Shown here piece by piece: positions 45,006 to 54,693 of a stretch of DNA of 64,000 nucleotides. The translations under genes and the position numbers were made by a program. This stretch comes from UBA946 sp031550725 (lineage in GTDB: Bacteria > Bacillota > Clostridia > Oscillospirales > Ruminococcaceae): positions 56,763 to 120,762 of the forward strand of contig JAVBOH010000006.1 of assembly GCA_031550725.1 (NCBI GenBank), given 5' to 3'. The notes beneath the pieces were generated by a model. The model worked only from the letters and a program-made list of their open reading frames with translations. It did no database searches and was not told the origin of the DNA. Position 1 is the stretch's first letter, and every line of letters starts with the position of its first letter.

Positions 45006-46202
45006 TTACTTATCAAACATTTCCTTGGAAAGCTTACCAAGAATTTCGCATCCTCTTACTAGCTGTTCGTCAGTTGGCGTTGAGAAGTTCAGACGGAAGC
45101 TTGAAGTCTTGTCACTTTCACTAATCATGAACGCACTTCCTGGTACAACCGCAATCTTATAATCCTCAACAGCAGTCTTGCAGAAGCTCATCATGTCACA
45201 CCCCTGTGGAAGTGTTGCCCAAATAAACAAGCCGCCCTGAGGTCTTGTAACCGTAATCTTATCGGAGAAATTCTTATCAATCTCGGAAAGCATAAGCTTA
45301 CACTTATTTCTGTAAATACCTCTGATTTTTTCAAGATGCCCCTCAAAGTCGTAATTATTCATGAACTCATCACATATAATCTGACCAAGTACATTTGTAT
45401 GAACATCGGAAACCTGCTTACAAACAACAATTTTCTGAATAACTTCCTTTGGACCTGAAACAAATCCAACTCTGATACCAGGTGCAACAACCTTTGAAAA
45501 GCTGCCAACATAGACAACTCGTCCGTCTGTATCAAGAGACTTGATTGATGGGATATGCTCACCCTCAAAGCGAATTTCGCCGTATGGGTTATCTTCAAGA
45601 ATAATAAAGTCATACTTCTTTGCAAGCTCATAAACAGCCTTACGCTTTTCGTAGGACATACATTTACCTGTTGGGTTCTGGAAGTTTGGAATTACATAAA
45701 GCACCTTTGTATTTGGGTTAGCCTTAACAGTATCCTCAAGAATTTCAAGGTTAATACCATCCTCCTCAAGCTCAACACCGCAAAGGTGAACATTATATGA
45801 TTTAAAAGAGTTAAGACTGCCGATAAATGACGGTGCTTCACAAATCAATGTGTCACCCTCGTTAAGAAAAACTTTACAAGCAAGCTCATTACCCTGCTGT
45901 CCGCCAGAAACAATGATTAACTCATCAATATCGGAATTATAGCAATTTTGTGCAGAAAGTCGTTTTTTAAGAGTATCTCTAAGTGGAGTATACCCCTCAG
46001 TAATGCTGTACTGCAATGCAGAAATAGGATTTTTTTCTAGTACATTGCGAGTTAGTTCAGCAATTGCATCAACTGGAAACGCCTCTGGTGCAGGATTTCC
46101 TGCTGCAAATGAAATTACATCAGGGAATGCTGTAAACTTCAGAATTTCACGTATTGCGGATGCCTGAAGTCCTGTTACCTTATCGGAAAAAGAATAGTTC
46201 AT
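45006..46202 (-). CDS. PLP-dependent aminotransferase, class I/II
   Basis: This 398-residue fold-type I aminotransferase has the Schiff-base Lys in SFSKVVAPGIRVG, NPTGKCMS near residue 170 and the C-terminal RLNFSTP with the carboxylate-binding Arg. It resembles LysN/2-aminoadipate or MocR-type aminotransferase domains; the substrate is undecided. Start ATG 46202 follows GGAGG by eight bases; an upstream in-frame start has no ribosome binding site. It is divergent from the flippase gene at 46362. Confidence 0.9.
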   Translation of the reverse strand: MNYSFSDKVTGLQASAIREILKFTAFPDVISFAAGNPAPEAFPVDAIAELTRNVLEKNPISALQYSITEGYTPLRDTLKKRLSAQNCYNSDIDELIIVSGGQQGNELACKVFLNEGDTLICEAPSFIGSLNSFKSYNVHLCGVELEEDGINLEILEDTVKANPNTKVLYVIPNFQNPTGKCMSYEKRKAVYELAKKYDFIILEDNPYGEIRFEGEHIPSIKSLDTDGRVVYVGSFSKVVAPGIRVGFVSGPKEVIQKIVVCKQVSDVHTNVLGQIICDEFMNNYDFEGHLEKIRGIYRNKCKLMLSEIDKNFSDKITVTRPQGGLFIWATLPQGCDMMSFCKTAVEDYKIAVVPGSAFMISESDKTSSFRLNFSTPTDEQLVRGCEILGKLSKEMFDK

Positions 46203-46361
46203 AAAATATACCTCCATTTATATATCCATGTCATTTCATATGACACATCAGAATTAATTTTAGAAAAATCTAAACTAATAATACATTATACCACATATTA
46301 TAAAATTTCGCAACATAAATATTACATAAAAGCATGTACAATGCTGCGAAAGGATAATTAT

Positions 46362-48041
46362 ATGAAAAAACAAAGCTTTCTATATGGCTCAATGATACTG
46401 ATATTATCGGCAGTCATAACAAAAATAATCGGAGCAGTTTTCCGAATACCACTTGCAAATATGCTCGGCGGAACTGGTATGGGATATTTTTCCTGTGCAT
46501 ATGGAATTTTCATGCCTGTATATGCGATATCAGTTACAGGACTTCCGACTGCTGTTGCAAAGCTTACTGCAGAAAACTCAGCATTGGAGCTTTATGACAA
46601 CATAAAAAAAATAAAACGCATATCGCTTACCGTTTTCGGTTTAGCAGGTATTGTATGCTCAATTCTTGTTGCCGCACTCGCTTACCCTTTCTGTATGTTC
46701 ATTACGGACAATCCTGCCGCTTTGCCTGCCGTCCTGTGTATTGCACCAACAGTTTTCTTTGGCTGCATTACAGCCGTTTACAGAGGCTATTACGAGGGTT
46801 TGCGAAATATGTATCCTACTGCTGTTTCACAGGTCATAGAAGGGCTTGTAAAGCTGTTTACGGGACTGGGGTTATGCTATATAGTACTTAATATGGCAAA
46901 CAGCAATCCACTGCAGTTTGCAGAAATCTTTAAAATAAGCATTGATGATGTAAATGACACCGCCTTGCCATATGCATCAGCGGCAGCAATTTTAGGTGTC
47001 ACTATTTCAACTTTTGCAGGAACGTTGTTTCTTATCCTGCGTGACAATCTGTCAAGTAATAATTCTATACACCAAAATTCACACAGCAATTCAGCTGCAT
47101 ATACAGATAATTCACGCACGATTATCAACAAGCTGCTCGCTACGGTTATACCGATTGCAATTGGTTCACTGATAACAAATCTAACATCTCTTATTGACCT
47201 TGCTACCATCATGAGTTCACTTAATAAAGCAATTTCATCTGCACCCGAAGTTTTTTCTAAGTACTTATCGGACAATCTTACTTTAAGTGACCTGCCTAAT
47301 TTTATTTTTGGCAGCTTTACAGGACTTGCTGTTACAGTATTCAACCTCATCCCATCTTTTACAAATATGTTTGGTAAGGGTGCTTTGCCAACTTTAGCAG
47401 AGGGTTTTGCCGCAAAGGATATGGATAAAGTACGCAAGGCTGGTGAAAATGTATTATTCACAACCGCTTTTATCGCTGTGCCGTCAGGACTTGGCATATG
47501 TGCTTTGTCACGTCAGATTTTAGAACTGTTATTTCCTGCCAAATCACTAGAAACAGAAATATGTGTTTTATCTATGTCTATCTTGGGTCTTGGTGTCGTG
47601 TTTTTATGTATATCAACTGCCATTTTTTCAGTTCTTCAAGCCGCTGGGAAAAGCAGTATACCCGTTAAGATTATGATTGTTGGCGTAATAGTTAAGTTTT
47701 TTGGCAATATTATTCTTATCCCAATACCCGAAATAAATGTTGCTGGTGCAGCTATATCGACTTTAATTTGCTATATCGTAATTTTTATTTTATCTATCCG
47801 TGAGTTTATTATTGTTACTGGTATAGATTTTGATGTTGTAAAAAATTTACTGTTCAAATTATTTTATGCTGGCTTGCTTTGTGCTGCAAGTGCATATTTA
47901 ATGGCTATTATTACATATAATATGTACAATTTATATTTATCAACCTGTATATCTATCGCTATTGGGGGCATTATTTACATAATAAGCACACATTTATTAT
48001 CTCTATTCACAAAAAGGTCGTTAAAAATGCTGATTTCATAG
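46362..48041 (+). CDS. SpoVB-like oligosaccharide flippase
   Basis: This is a 559-residue polytopic membrane protein (MOP/MATE superfamily, polysaccharide biosynthesis, SpoVB/YabM type) with about 14 TM helices. The N-terminus GSMILILSAVITKIIGAVFR and ANMLGGTGMG loop are characteristic. It moves lipid-linked sugars, probably lipid II or other cell wall intermediates. Start ATG 46362 has AAAGGA upstream. It precedes mazG-hup-rqcP, an order like yabM-yabN-yabO in Bacillus. Confidence 0.88.
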   Translation: MKKQSFLYGSMILILSAVITKIIGAVFRIPLANMLGGTGMGYFSCAYGIFMPVYAISVTGLPTAVAKLTAENSALELYDNIKKIKRISLTVFGLAGIVCSILVAALAYPFCMFITDNPAALPAVLCIAPTVFFGCITAVYRGYYEGLRNMYPTAVSQVIEGLVKLFTGLGLCYIVLNMANSNPLQFAEIFKISIDDVNDTALPYASAAAILGVTISTFAGTLFLILRDNLSSNNSIHQNSHSNSAAYTDNSRTIINKLLATVIPIAIGSLITNLTSLIDLATIMSSLNKAISSAPEVFSKYLSDNLTLSDLPNFIFGSFTGLAVTVFNLIPSFTNMFGKGALPTLAEGFAAKDMDKVRKAGENVLFTTAFIAVPSGLGICALSRQILELLFPAKSLETEICVLSMSILGLGVVFLCISTAIFSVLQAAGKSSIPVKIMIVGVIVKFFGNIILIPIPEINVAGAAISTLICYIVIFILSIREFIIVTGIDFDVVKNLLFKLFYAGLLCAASAYLMAIITYNMYNLYLSTCISIAIGGIIYIISTHLLSLFTKRSLKMLIS

Positions 48042-48130
48042 TTTTTTTTGAAAAACCCTTGAAAAATTCGGAAAAATCGGTTAATATATTAAGAGTACTT
48101 TTATTTGAAGTGAGGTTTGTTTAAATCGGT

Positions 48131-48919
48131 ATGGATTTTACGGTAAAAGATTTTTATTATATTGATGATATGCGAACCATCATGAAAATTCTGCGTTCAG
48201 AAAATGGCTGTCCTTGGGACAGGGAGCAAACTCATAAATCTATCCGCAAGGATTTCCTTGAGGAAGTGTATGAGGTTGTTGAAGCTATTGACCTTGAAGA
48301 TACGCCGCTGCTGCGTGAGGAGCTTGGTGATGTACTTTTACAGGTTATTTTCCACTCTTGTATTGAAGAAGAAAAAAATAGTTTCAATTTTGATGATGTT
48401 GTTAATGAAGTTTGTCAAAAGCTTGTTATTAGGCATCCTCACGTTTTTGGAGATGTTGTTGCTGATACCTCGGACGAGGTGCTAAAAAACTGGAATAACA
48501 TCAAGCAGGAAACTAAGTGTCAGGAAACGTATACCGAAACGCTTGAGAGCGTTTGCACAGCACTTCCTGCATTAATGCGTGCACAAAAAATCGGTCAGCG
48601 TGCAAAGAGAGCTGGTATGGACTTTGAGGACATTATGAATGCTATTGAATGTCTTGAGGGTGAGATTGCTGAGCTAAAGGCTGCTGTCGCTGATGGCAAT
48701 AATGAATGTATCACTGATGAACTTGGTGATGTTTTGTTCTCGGCTGTAAACGTTTCACGTTTTGCTGGTGTTGATGCTGAGGAGGCACTTACTCTATCTA
48801 CACAGAAGTTTATTGACAGGTTTAGAAAGTGCGAGGATTTATTACGGTTGAAAGGGATTGATATGAAATCCCTCAACATAGATGAGCTTAACGACTATTG
48901 GTCGCAGGCTAAAAAATGA
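48131..48919 (+). CDS. mazG: Nucleoside triphosphate pyrophosphohydrolase MazG
   Basis: This 262-residue enzyme has two MazG domains. The first contains CPWDREQTHKSIRKDFLEEV and the metal-binding EELGDVLLQV; the second contains DELGDVLFSAVNVSRF. It hydrolyses NTPs to NMPs and PPi, probably for clean-up of damaged nucleotides. A weak GAGG lies well upstream of the ATG; no better start exists in frame. It sits between spoVB-like and hup as in the Bacillus yabM-yabN-yabO region. Confidence 0.93.
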   Translation: MDFTVKDFYYIDDMRTIMKILRSENGCPWDREQTHKSIRKDFLEEVYEVVEAIDLEDTPLLREELGDVLLQVIFHSCIEEEKNSFNFDDVVNEVCQKLVIRHPHVFGDVVADTSDEVLKNWNNIKQETKCQETYTETLESVCTALPALMRAQKIGQRAKRAGMDFEDIMNAIECLEGEIAELKAAVADGNNECITDELGDVLFSAVNVSRFAGVDAEEALTLSTQKFIDRFRKCEDLLRLKGIDMKSLNIDELNDYWSQAKK

Positions 48920-48970
48920 AAAAAATGACACTTTTATGTAGTCATTAAAATTTATGGAGGTTGAACAATT

Positions 48971-49249
48971 ATGACAAAGGCAGAATTAATCAATGCTATC
49001 GCTGAGAACGGTGAATTCACTAAGAAAGATGCCGAAAAGGCACTTAACTCTGTAATTTCCAGCATTACTGACGCTCTAACAAAGGGTGACAAGGTTCAGA
49101 TCGTTGGCTTTGGTACTTTCGAAGTACGTGACAAGAAGGCTAAGGATGGCATCAATCCTAAGACTAAGGAAAAGATCCATGTTCCTGCTAAGAAGGCACC
49201 TGCTTTCAAGGCTGGTAAGGCTTTGAAGGACGCTGTTGACGTTAAGTAA
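48971..49249 (+). CDS. hup: DNA-binding protein HU
   Basis: This 92-residue histone-like protein has the N-terminal helices (MTKAELINAIAENGE) and beta arms with FGTFEVR and INPKTKEKIHVPAKKAPAF. GGAGG precedes the ATG. A strong terminator follows. The codon use is highly biased, as expected for an abundant protein. Confidence 0.97.
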   Translation: MTKAELINAIAENGEFTKKDAEKALNSVISSITDALTKGDKVQIVGFGTFEVRDKKAKDGINPKTKEKIHVPAKKAPAFKAGKALKDAVDVK

Positions 49250-49270
49250 TTTATATACTTAATAAAACAC

Positions 49271-49306
49271 GAGCAGACATAGGCTTTTTGCCTTGTCTGC
49301 TCTTTT
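49271..49306 (+). terminator. Terminator of hup
   Basis: GAGCAGACA and TGTCTGCTC form a perfect 9-bp stem followed by TTTT. Confidence 0.9.
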
Positions 49307-49337
49307 GTTAACTATTTTTATAGGTGGTGTAATTGAT

Positions 49338-49583
49338 ATGAGATTAGATAAATATTTAAAGGTCACAAGACTTATCAAAAGACGTACTGTTGCCAATGAA
49401 GCTTGTGATGCTGATAAAATTGTTGTGAATGGTAAAGCTGCAAGAGCATCCTATGACGTTAAGGTTGGAGATATTATAGAAATAAATATGGGACAAAAAC
49501 CTCTTAAGGTTAAGGTTTTGAATGTCACAGAGTATGCTACTAAGGAAAATGCCGCCGACAACTACATTGTTGTTGAGGGTTAA
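49338..49583 (+). CDS. rqcP: S4-domain RNA-binding protein RqcP (YabO)
   Basis: This 81-residue S4 domain protein (MRLDKYLKVTRLIKRRTVANEAC, then IVVNGKAARAS) belongs to the RqcP/YabO family, which works with RqcH in C-terminal Ala-tailing of stalled 50S subunits. Start ATG 49338 has GGTGG upstream. In Bacillus it is also downstream of mazG (yabN-yabO). Confidence 0.9.
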   Translation: MRLDKYLKVTRLIKRRTVANEACDADKIVVNGKAARASYDVKVGDIIEINMGQKPLKVKVLNVTEYATKENAADNYIVVEG

Positions 49584-49593
49584 GGTTTTTACC

Positions 49594-49764
49594 GTGGGAC
49601 CATATGAATACATTGTAACGCAAATTAACGGTGATTATGCCGTTTTAAAGCGTATAGACATCGATACAGATGATACAATACTTGTTGCACTTGCACTTCT
49701 CCCGCTTGAAACAGACGAGGGTATTCATCTTGTCTGGGAAGACCTTGAATACCGTATAAAATGA
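49594..49764 (+). CDS. DUF3006-like small protein
   Basis: This 56-residue protein starts at GTG 49594 (AAGG eight bases upstream), 10 bases after rqcP. It has INGDYAVLKRIDI and LPLETDEGIHLVW, similar to DUF3006, a small beta protein with a DRIEGDxAVL pattern. Longer in-frame starts would overlap rqcP without a ribosome binding site. It is likely translated with rqcP. Confidence 0.65.
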   Translation: MGPYEYIVTQINGDYAVLKRIDIDTDDTILVALALLPLETDEGIHLVWEDLEYRIK

Positions 49765-49766
49765 AA

Positions 49767-49803
49767 AAAGCAGATGTAAAAAACTTACATCTGCTTTATA
49801 TTT
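49767..49803. terminator. Bidirectional terminator
   Basis: AAAAGCAGATGTAA and TTACATCTGCTTT pair perfectly, with poly-A and poly-T flanks, between convergent genes. Confidence 0.88.
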
Positions 49804-50748
49804 TTACTTAGTATTTGAAAGCTTCCATCTGAATGTGGAAATTCTCTGCGCTTTGGTGTTGTCATAGGAAATGTTGCTGCATACAGTTGCTACGTCGTTA
49901 TAACGATAGTCAGTCTTTGCTGCTTTATTACCAAATGATGTAACAGCCTTAATAGTTTCAGAACCGTAATTCTTCTGAATTACAGCACCAAGCTTATGAT
50001 AAGTTCTCAAGAATTCAACAATATCCTTTGCAGCAATTGGCTTTGAATCGCAGACATTATAAATACCCTGATAAGTAATCCCCTGCTGTACATTCAAAAT
50101 ACCCAAAACAAAATCTACAAGGTTATAAACGCAACAGAAAGAGAAACCATAATCACCATAACCGTAAATATAGCTGCATCCATCCTTTGCATCATAAATT
50201 CTTGCATGAAGATTTTCAACAAAGCTCTTTGAATAAATAGGACAAACTCTGGCAATAACCCCGACAGTTCCAGTCTTTGCAATAGCTTTTGCAAAAGCTT
50301 TCTCACTGTCAGACTTCATCTTAGCATAATCAGTAAACGGCTTTTCATCGGCAGTTTCTCTAATAGGCTCACGGGTTTTCTGATTTGCATAAACCTGATG
50401 TGTGCTAAGTAAAATAAAATCCTTCACTCCAGCAGACACAGCAGCTTTATATAGGTATTTATCAACCATTGAAGATATCTTTTCCTGCATTGGTGTTATA
50501 ACACTTGGAAAATCATTATCCACTGTACAAGCAAGATGCACTACTGTATCAACCTTGTTGCTGTCAAGCGCATTGACAATCTTATCCTTATCCTCAATGT
50601 TCGCTTGTATAAAAGTATAATTATCTTTTCCTACAAAGCTGTTTGGTTTGCTATCCGTACCAACTACACCATACCCCTTAGCAAGCAAAGCATCAGTTAA
50701 TTCAGTTCCCATAAGACCGGACGCACCTGTAATAAAAACTTTTTTCAT
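49804..50748 (-). CDS. NAD-dependent epimerase/dehydratase
   Basis: This 314-residue extended short-chain dehydrogenase has ITGASGLMG as the NAD-binding motif, LLSTHQVY with the catalytic Ser/Thr region, and YAKMK (YxxxK). It acts on a nucleotide sugar or similar compound; the substrate is unknown. It starts near GGAGG. It is a single-gene unit divergent from the radical SAM gene. Confidence 0.88.
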   Translation of the reverse strand: MKKVFITGASGLMGTELTDALLAKGYGVVGTDSKPNSFVGKDNYTFIQANIEDKDKIVNALDSNKVDTVVHLACTVDNDFPSVITPMQEKISSMVDKYLYKAAVSAGVKDFILLSTHQVYANQKTREPIRETADEKPFTDYAKMKSDSEKAFAKAIAKTGTVGVIARVCPIYSKSFVENLHARIYDAKDGCSYIYGYGDYGFSFCCVYNLVDFVLGILNVQQGITYQGIYNVCDSKPIAAKDIVEFLRTYHKLGAVIQKNYGSETIKAVTSFGNKAAKTDYRYNDVATVCSNISYDNTKAQRISTFRWKLSNTK

Positions 50749-51027
50749 AAAGTCGTCCCTCCATTCTCCACAAGTAAATTATCTATATATAAATATTATA
50801 TCATAAATAAATAAAATTGCAATAGATTTTTCGCCGAAATCTGTATCTTTTTTCTTAATATTATGCTATAATATAAAAGAATCATAAATAATTAAGTCAC
50901 ATATTTATACAATATGCACAAATTTCGATTAACTCACCATGAATAAACAAAATATAAAAATAAATTCACCGTTAATTTATACAATACTCAATTAAAAATT
51001 TTGTTACCGAAAGGTATTGATAAAACC

Positions 51028-51981
51028 ATGATAAACCCTTTTCTATACACCAATACCAACAAAAGATACCATACATACAACCATTTTTTGAAAAATAGGT
51101 TTGGCAAAAAAGCAGTAAAAGTATCACTGAACGGCGGATTTACCTGTCCGAACATTGATGGCACTAAAGGAAACGGTGGATGTATATATTGTTCAGCCAA
51201 AGGCAGCGGGGATTTTGGCGGTAGTCCCCTTAACAGCATACACGAACAATTCAATTCTGTCAAGGGTATTTTGTCAAAAAAATGGCCTGAAAGCGTTTTT
51301 ATTGCATATTTTCAAGCAAATACCAACACTTATGCTCCTCTGCCACGATTAAAAGAACTTTTTGAGGAGGCTTTATCGCTTGATGAAGTCGTTGGATTGT
51401 CCATATCGACCCGTGCAGATTGTATTACCGAGGAAATAGCTGACTATCTTGCAGATTTATCAAAACGTACTTTTCTTGAAGTTGAACTTGGACTTCAAAC
51501 AATACACGATAAAACAGCCAAATATATCAACCGTTGCCATACTTATGGCGACTTTCTACATGGCTATAAAATGCTTATAAACAGAGATATTAACGTTTGT
51601 GTACACATAATAAATGGCTTACCTTATGAAACATATGACATGATGATGGAAACTGCAGCTACTGTCGCTAAACTTCATCCACACAGTGTAAAAATTCATC
51701 TTCTGCACATTATTGAGGGTACTGCTTTAGCTAATGATTACCATAAAGATATGTTCCCTGCCATGTCAATGGATGAGTATATTTCCATTGTTTGCGACCA
51801 GCTTGAAATTTTGCCTGACGATATAATTATTCAGCGTCTAACAGGAGATGGTGACAGAAAAACATTAATTGCACCGCTTTGGAGCTTAAATAAAAAAGCT
51901 GTAATGAATGGAATAGATAAGGAACTTGTGCATCGAAATTCAATTCAAGGGTTAAAATACAAAAAAGCAGGTCAAATTTAA
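51028..51981 (+). CDS. Radical SAM protein, TIGR01212/YhcC-like
   Basis: This 317-residue radical SAM enzyme has the pattern CPNIDGTKGNGGCIYCS, in which the cluster Cys are spaced as in the YhcC (TIGR01212) family. ELGLQTIHDKTAKYINRCH and GDGDRKTLIAP are other family segments. The function is unknown; tRNA or metabolic roles are proposed for the family. Start ATG 51028 is the second in-frame candidate; a TTG at 51001 is less likely. Confidence 0.88.
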   Translation: MINPFLYTNTNKRYHTYNHFLKNRFGKKAVKVSLNGGFTCPNIDGTKGNGGCIYCSAKGSGDFGGSPLNSIHEQFNSVKGILSKKWPESVFIAYFQANTNTYAPLPRLKELFEEALSLDEVVGLSISTRADCITEEIADYLADLSKRTFLEVELGLQTIHDKTAKYINRCHTYGDFLHGYKMLINRDINVCVHIINGLPYETYDMMMETAATVAKLHPHSVKIHLLHIIEGTALANDYHKDMFPAMSMDEYISIVCDQLEILPDDIIIQRLTGDGDRKTLIAPLWSLNKKAVMNGIDKELVHRNSIQGLKYKKAGQI

Positions 51982-51993
51982 TGACCTGCTTTT
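51963..51993 (+). terminator. Terminator overlapping the radical SAM stop codon
   Basis: AAAAGCAGGTCA and TGACCTGCTTTT form a perfect 12-bp stem; the first arm lies within the last codons of the gene. Confidence 0.85.
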
Positions 51994-52059
51994 AGAACTT
52001 GTCTTCATAAGGATTGTGTGCGTATTGCATATAGACTTGTGAAGACGAGTTTTTATATT

Positions 52060-53043
52060 TTACCAATTCTTGCAAATGCTTAGTGCTGCATCAAAATCAT
52101 AGCTTTCAATTGCTTGAGCCAACATATCAAGATTATATTCGGCAATACCAATCCACCTTGTTTCTGCAAGCTTTTTTATACAAGCTTCGCACTCTGACGG
52201 ATTTGATATTAATATAGCCTCTCTTAATTTTTTGATATACTCTAAATATTCATTTGCAGTACCATCTGACGACTTAATAATTACAGTTTCCGGCAACGAA
52301 ACATTTTCATGAATATTCTTGCATACCTGACGAGTTTTTTCACTAAGTTTATCTAGCCTGTCTGCATTTCTCAAATCTGTTTCTGCAGATTTTGCAAGCA
52401 GATATACTTCGGTTATACCAAGATTACCTGCAACACCTTTTAATGTATGTAAGTATCTTTTCAGCTCCTCAACATTGTCATAGGTACGCAGTTCTTCATA
52501 CTCTTTTGCAAAACCCAGCAGAGTTTTATTATAACGCTCAACATTTCCGCCAAATCGTGCCAAACCCTCTTCGAAATTTATACCATCAATTGAAAACTCA
52601 TATTTATAGCTGTCTGTCTTGTTATTTTCACTGCAAACTGCTTTTTCCGAGGGTATATATTTTAAAAGATTTTCATACAAAACATTCATATTAACAGGCT
52701 TTGACATATATGCAGTCATACCTGCGCTCATAAGATTTTCAATATCTTCAGTTGTATCACTTGATGTCAATGCAATTATTACTGCATTTTTGAAATCCTT
52801 ATCAGAGCTTCTAATCATTTTAGTTGCAGTTATACCATCCATAACAGGCATGATTATATCCATTAAAATCATATCATATGATTTTTTTTCAAGTAATTTT
52901 ATGCATTCTTCACCATTTTCAGCAATATCTGCCTCAATTCCAAACTGGTTCAGCATACACTGAGTCATTTCCTGATTTAACACGTTATCCTCACAAATAA
53001 GGATATCTGCATTTAAAAAAGTGTACTGCTTCAAAACCATCAT
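52060..53043 (-). CDS. Receiver-Hpt signalling protein without output domain
   Basis: This 327-residue protein has an N-terminal receiver (DILICEDN, LMDIIMPVMDG with the phospho-Asp, ALTSSD, and SKPV with the conserved Lys; about 12-130). An Hpt domain follows at about 160-250 with HTLKGVAGNLG as the phosphoacceptor His. The C-terminal 70 residues are helical and may be a second Hpt-like bundle. No kinase or DNA-binding domain is fused. The start is ambiguous: ATG 53043, ATG 53040 or TTG 53034, all near AAAGG. It may relay phosphate from a hybrid kinase encoded elsewhere. Confidence 0.85.
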   Translation of the reverse strand: MMVLKQYTFLNADILICEDNVLNQEMTQCMLNQFGIEADIAENGEECIKLLEKKSYDMILMDIIMPVMDGITATKMIRSSDKDFKNAVIIALTSSDTTEDIENLMSAGMTAYMSKPVNMNVLYENLLKYIPSEKAVCSENNKTDSYKYEFSIDGINFEEGLARFGGNVERYNKTLLGFAKEYEELRTYDNVEELKRYLHTLKGVAGNLGITEVYLLAKSAETDLRNADRLDKLSEKTRQVCKNIHENVSLPETVIIKSSDGTANEYLEYIKKLREAILISNPSECEACIKKLAETRWIGIAEYNLDMLAQAIESYDFDAALSICKNW

Positions 53044-53194
53044 CCTTTCAGTTTTACATTTTGTCGGAAATTACATATTATACAATATATTACATTAATT
53101 TACATTATACCAAATTTTGCATATTTTTAAATTAAGATTATATTGATTTATATATAATTTTTTGCACACCAAATATGTATATGTTTTTAACAAA

Positions 53195-53228
53195 AGAAAG
53201 TGCAGCAAATAAATCTACTGCACTTTCT
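53195..53228 (-). terminator. Terminator of mgtE
   Basis: AGAAAGTGCAG and CTGCACTTTCT form a perfect 11-bp stem with a T-run on the minus strand. Confidence 0.85.
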
Positions 53229-53231
53229 AAT

Positions 53232-54584
53232 TTATAAACCAAGTACGCTTGTTGCAATCATGAAATACACGATTAATGCAATTGCATCAACAATAGTCGT
53301 GATGAAAGGACTTGCCATAACGGCAGGGTCAAAGCCAATTTTCTTTGCAAGCAACGGCAATGTACATCCAACAAGCTTTGCAACAATTATTACAATCATA
53401 ATAGTCAATGAAACGACAACCGCAATTTCAAAACCTTTACGGTCAATAAACATAACCTTTAAAAATAAAACAACAGCTATTGTGGCTGCACATAAGAGTG
53501 CAATTCTTAGCTCTTTCCAAATTACTTTCAATATATCCGTAAAAGCAATTTCATTTAACGAAATACCACGAATAATCGTTACTGATGCCTGACTTCCTGT
53601 GTTTCCGCCTGTATCCATAAGCATTGGTATAAATACAGTCAACGCTGGAACAACAGCTAATGCACTTTCAAACGAATTGATAATCATTCCAGTAAAAGTT
53701 GCTGAAATCATAAGTAACATCAGCCATGGAATACGTGATTTATAAATCTGAAATACGCTTGTTTTAAAATATGGCTTATCAGATGGTGAAATCGCCGCCA
53801 TCACTTCCATATCCTCAGTGGTTTCCTCCTTGATGACATCAATAGCATCGTCGAAAGTTACAATTCCGACAATTCTATTCTCAGCATCAACAACTGGTAT
53901 TGCTGCAAGGTCATATTTTGACAGCTTATTCGCAACACTTTCCTGATCATCAAGTGTTGATACCGAAATTACATTAGTATCCATGATATCTTCAATTAAA
54001 GTATCAGGCTCGGCAACAATCATATCGAGCAAGGTAATTATACCCGAAAGGTGACGATTTTCTGTTACATAGCAAGTATAAACAGTTTCCTTAACAACAC
54101 CTATACTGCGAATTCTGTCAAAAGCCTCTGCAACAGTTAGTTCTTTATGCAGATACACAAACTCTGTTGTCATAACAGAACCAGCACTATATTTCGGATA
54201 ATTCAGCAGCTCATTAATCTGCTTTCTTTTTTCAGCATCGGTATTTTTCAAAATCTTTGAAACAACGTTTGCAGGCATTTCTTCAATAATATCAACGGTA
54301 TCATCTAAGTATAGCTCATCAATAACCTCTCTAAGCTCATTATCCGAAAAAGCGTTGATAATTATTACCTGCCAGTCACTATCCATATAAGCAAAAGCTT
54401 CAGCTGCTAATTCCTTTGGCAGCACACGGAATACTAGTGTAAGCTCACGGTCACCAAGGTCATCCGCTTCGTACATCGCACCCAAAAGTGCGGCTATATC
54501 GGCAGGATTCATTTCTGTCAGTTCGTTTTTAAGCTCTGCAAACCTTTTAGTTTGCATAAGTTCAACAGCATATTCTTTTTCCAT
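53232..54584 (-). CDS. mgtE: Magnesium channel/transporter MgtE
   Basis: In this 450-residue Mg2+ channel the N-domain of alpha repeats (MNPADIAALLGAM) covers about 1-130, a CBS pair 135-255, and five TM helices the last 180 residues, including MLMDTGGNTGSQASVTIIRG, the pore signature. Start ATG 54584 follows GGAGG by seven bases; a longer frame to 54650 lies within the leader. The ribosome binding site is sequestered in a hairpin, and a 200-base leader with its own small ORF precedes the gene. Confidence 0.95.
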   Translation of the reverse strand: MEKEYAVELMQTKRFAELKNELTEMNPADIAALLGAMYEADDLGDRELTLVFRVLPKELAAEAFAYMDSDWQVIIINAFSDNELREVIDELYLDDTVDIIEEMPANVVSKILKNTDAEKRKQINELLNYPKYSAGSVMTTEFVYLHKELTVAEAFDRIRSIGVVKETVYTCYVTENRHLSGIITLLDMIVAEPDTLIEDIMDTNVISVSTLDDQESVANKLSKYDLAAIPVVDAENRIVGIVTFDDAIDVIKEETTEDMEVMAAISPSDKPYFKTSVFQIYKSRIPWLMLLMISATFTGMIINSFESALAVVPALTVFIPMLMDTGGNTGSQASVTIIRGISLNEIAFTDILKVIWKELRIALLCAATIAVVLFLKVMFIDRKGFEIAVVVSLTIMIVIIVAKLVGCTLPLLAKKIGFDPAVMASPFITTIVDAIALIVYFMIATSVLGL

Positions 54585-54591
54585 TCTAAGC

Positions 54592-54612
54592 CCTCCAGTA
54601 AAAAATTGGAGG
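54592..54612 (-). promoter_or_regulatory. Hairpin covering the mgtE ribosome binding site
   Basis: On the transcript, CCTCCA (54612-54607) pairs with TGGAGG (54597-54592) across 9 bases. The second arm contains the mgtE ribosome binding site, so pairing would reduce translation. Confidence 0.65.
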
Positions 54613-54693
54613 TATAAAACAATAAAGGCAGATTTAAGAAACGTACGCAAAAAAAGCGCCGTAACTTAAATCACTACTTCGTGGTTCTATACC
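54611..54693 (-). promoter_or_regulatory. Alternative long-range helix in the mgtE leader
   Basis: GGTATAGAAC (54693-54684 on the minus strand, codons 7-11 of the leader ORF) can pair with GTTTTATACC (54620-54611), ten pairs with one G-U. The latter shares two C with the anti-ribosome-binding-site arm, so the two structures exclude each other in part. Between them GATTTAAG and CTTAAATC (54672-54665 and 54638-54631) form an inner stem. Confidence 0.55.
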
